Notes under the pieces: model-generated | Databases searched by the model: none | What the model was told of the DNA's origin: nothing | The model's input: the letters and a program-made list of their open reading frames with translations, nothing else | Made by a program: the position numbers and the translations under genes | Shown: in pieces, positions 6,521-7,647 of the stretch | Position numbering within the stretch: the stretch's first letter is position 1 | How the letters are laid out: each line of letters begins with the position of its first letter | Source of the DNA: Bacteroidales bacterium UBA6346 | GTDB taxonomy: Bacteria; Bacteroidota; Bacteroidia; Bacteroidales; UBA932 | Reading direction: 5' to 3' | DNA: 7,647 nucleotides | NCBI GenBank assembly: GCA_002438905.1 | Contig: DJSA01000072.1 | Coordinates: 36,239-43,885 of the forward strand

Positions 6521-7647
6521 TTATTCCTTTTCGGTGACGATGCGGCCGCGATGGATCCAAACCTCGCCATTCCATTCCGTGACGGCGAGGATGGTGTCAT
6601 CTCCGAGGTCGCAGAGAGAGCCCCAGAGGGCGCGGTCCGTGGTCTGGTCAATGGTGAACGGGCGGAACTTCCCGCGCATCTTGCCGGAGAACTTGCCGTC
6701 ACGGGTGATCTCGTTCAGGGCGCATATGGTGAACTCCATCGTGGCGTTCTTTGAACCGGGCTCGGCGGCTCCTTCGGAACTGAGGTAGGCAAGGACAAGG
6801 TAGTTGTCCGTGTGAATCAGATAGGGCGCTCCCGCGTAGATGCGGTCGCTGTCAATAGGGGTCTTGAGTGGGTTGAAGCGGTAGGCGGAGGTGCCGAGAA
6901 CAGGCATCTTCCAGTTATCGGCGACGTCGCTATAGACGATTTTCGGACGAAAATGCGGGTGGCCGAGACCGTTTTCTTCGATAGCGACATAAATCTTGTC
7001 TTTCAGGAGCATCGCAACGGGCATTCCGTCACGGCACTTGCTGTTGTAGGACACCACGCGCGGGGTCTTCGTCCACGTGTCGCCGCCATCGGACGATTCC
7101 ATGACGGAGATGTTCTGATAGTGGAGGCCGTCCTTGTAGTACGGAGTCTCGTCGGCGAAATAAATCTGAACCGTGCCGTCCGGAAGTTCGAGAACGAACG
7201 GTTCGTAGCAGCCCTTCTCGACATCGGTGCTCCACGTCCGCGAGGCATAGATTTCATTGATTTCGCTCCATTTTGCACCGTTGTCATCGGAAGTGATGAT
7301 GGCTATGGAATATGGGGTCTTAGTCGTCTTTTTGTTCTTCGGGCGGAGGTTCGCCGCATAGATGATGCGGTTCGGACGGTGAGGGTTGTCGGCACTGAGC
7401 TGGGCGAACTCGGCGTTGGCAACGTTTACTCCAGCGGCGCTTTTGAAGGTGGTGGCAATGAAGACCTTGGCCGGCTGCGACCATGTGCGGCAGTCGTCGG
7501 TGCTGAAGCGCAGATAGCCGTCGGAGCCGCTGGAATAGACAAGCATATAACGTCCGTCGTTCAGTCTGTGGACACGGGCGTATGCTCCGGGGCAGACGCG
7601 CTGTGGCTCATTCTCCCACTTCATGACTATGTTGCCGTCGCCCGGAG
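6521..7647 (-). CDS. BNR/Asp-box beta-propeller glycoside hydrolase, sialidase-like (5' end missing)
   Basis: The leftward frame stays open to the right edge (374 codons before the stop), so the N-terminus, including any signal peptide, is outside the window. A methionine at 7624 is the first visible ATG, but in-frame codons for PGDGNIV precede it, so it is probably internal. Counting from that Met, three Asp-box motifs mark propeller blades: STDDCRTW (41-48, Gly replaced by Cys), SDDNGAKW (112-119) and SSDGGDTW (177-184). Other family-like segments are VCPGAYARVHRLNDGRYML at 10-28, YEPFVLELPDG, IYFADE and RDGMP (198-202). This fits sialidase-superfamily propellers (GH33-like; GH93-type exo-arabinanases share several of these features), probably exported and acting on host or plant glycans. 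The exact substrate cannot be told. It is convergent with ftsZ and not part of the division operon. Confidence 0.8.
   Translation of the reverse strand, partial: PGDGNIVMKWENEPQRVCPGAYARVHRLNDGRYMLVYSSGSDGYLRFSTDDCRTWSQPAKVFIATTFKSAAGVNVANAEFAQLSADNPHRPNRIIYAANLRPKNKKTTKTPYSIAIITSDDNGAKWSEINEIYASRTWSTDVEKGCYEPFVLELPDGTVQIYFADETPYYKDGLHYQNISVMESSDGGDTWTKTPRVVSYNSKCRDGMPVAMLLKDKIYVAIEENGLGHPHFRPKIVYSDVADNWKMPVLGTSAYRFNPLKTPIDSDRIYAGAPYLIHTDNYLVLAYLSSEGAAEPGSKNATMEFTICALNEITRDGKFSGKMRGKFRPFTIDQTTDRALWGSLCDLGDDTILAVTEWNGEVWIHRGRIVTEKE

Noticed and set aside
6415..6702. A 95-codon minus-strand frame at the end of the sialidase-like gene
   Set aside because: It overlaps the well-supported propeller gene in another frame and is rich in Ser/Arg/Pro, as out-of-frame translations of this sequence are.

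Overview
This window is the 3' half of a division and cell-wall (dcw) cluster, followed by a convergent carbohydrate-active gene. The protein signatures and gene order (ftsW end, murG, murC, ftsQ, ftsA, ftsZ, with no ddl or murB between) point to the Bacteroidota, most likely the order Bacteroidales. Supporting signs are MurG with QEQN in place of HEQN, an FtsA with a charged C-terminal extension, and A/T-rich leaders without Shine-Dalgarno sequences before murC, ftsQ and ftsA. The genus cannot be fixed from the sequence; a gut or rumen Bacteroidales is an inference.

Layout: positions 2-115 hold the last codons of an upstream gene, probably ftsW. murG (155-1312), murC (1366-2724), ftsQ (2872-3642), ftsA (3655-5127) and ftsZ (5155-6402) all read rightward, with gaps of 12 to 147 bases. 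Together they make and complete lipid II precursors (MurC adds L-alanine to UDP-MurNAc; MurG adds GlcNAc to lipid I) and assemble the Z-ring (FtsZ polymer, FtsA membrane tether, FtsQ periplasmic scaffold). A 118-base gap with only weak hairpins separates ftsZ from a leftward BNR/Asp-box beta-propeller gene (sialidase-like glycoside hydrolase) that runs off the right edge.

The core genes look intact and ordinary. No undescribed multi-gene system is visible. The most unusual structure is a 107-base imperfect palindrome at 2717-2823. It has 10-base perfect inverted termini, fills most of the murC-ftsQ gap and includes the murC stop codon; it looks like a small non-coding repeat element or a large operon-internal RNA hairpin. 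Secondary points are strong Shine-Dalgarno sequences before murG and ftsZ only, a FtsZ C-terminal tail lacking the usual proline and aromatic residue, a promoter-like -7 box before murC, and a swing in arginine codon choice between adjacent operon genes.
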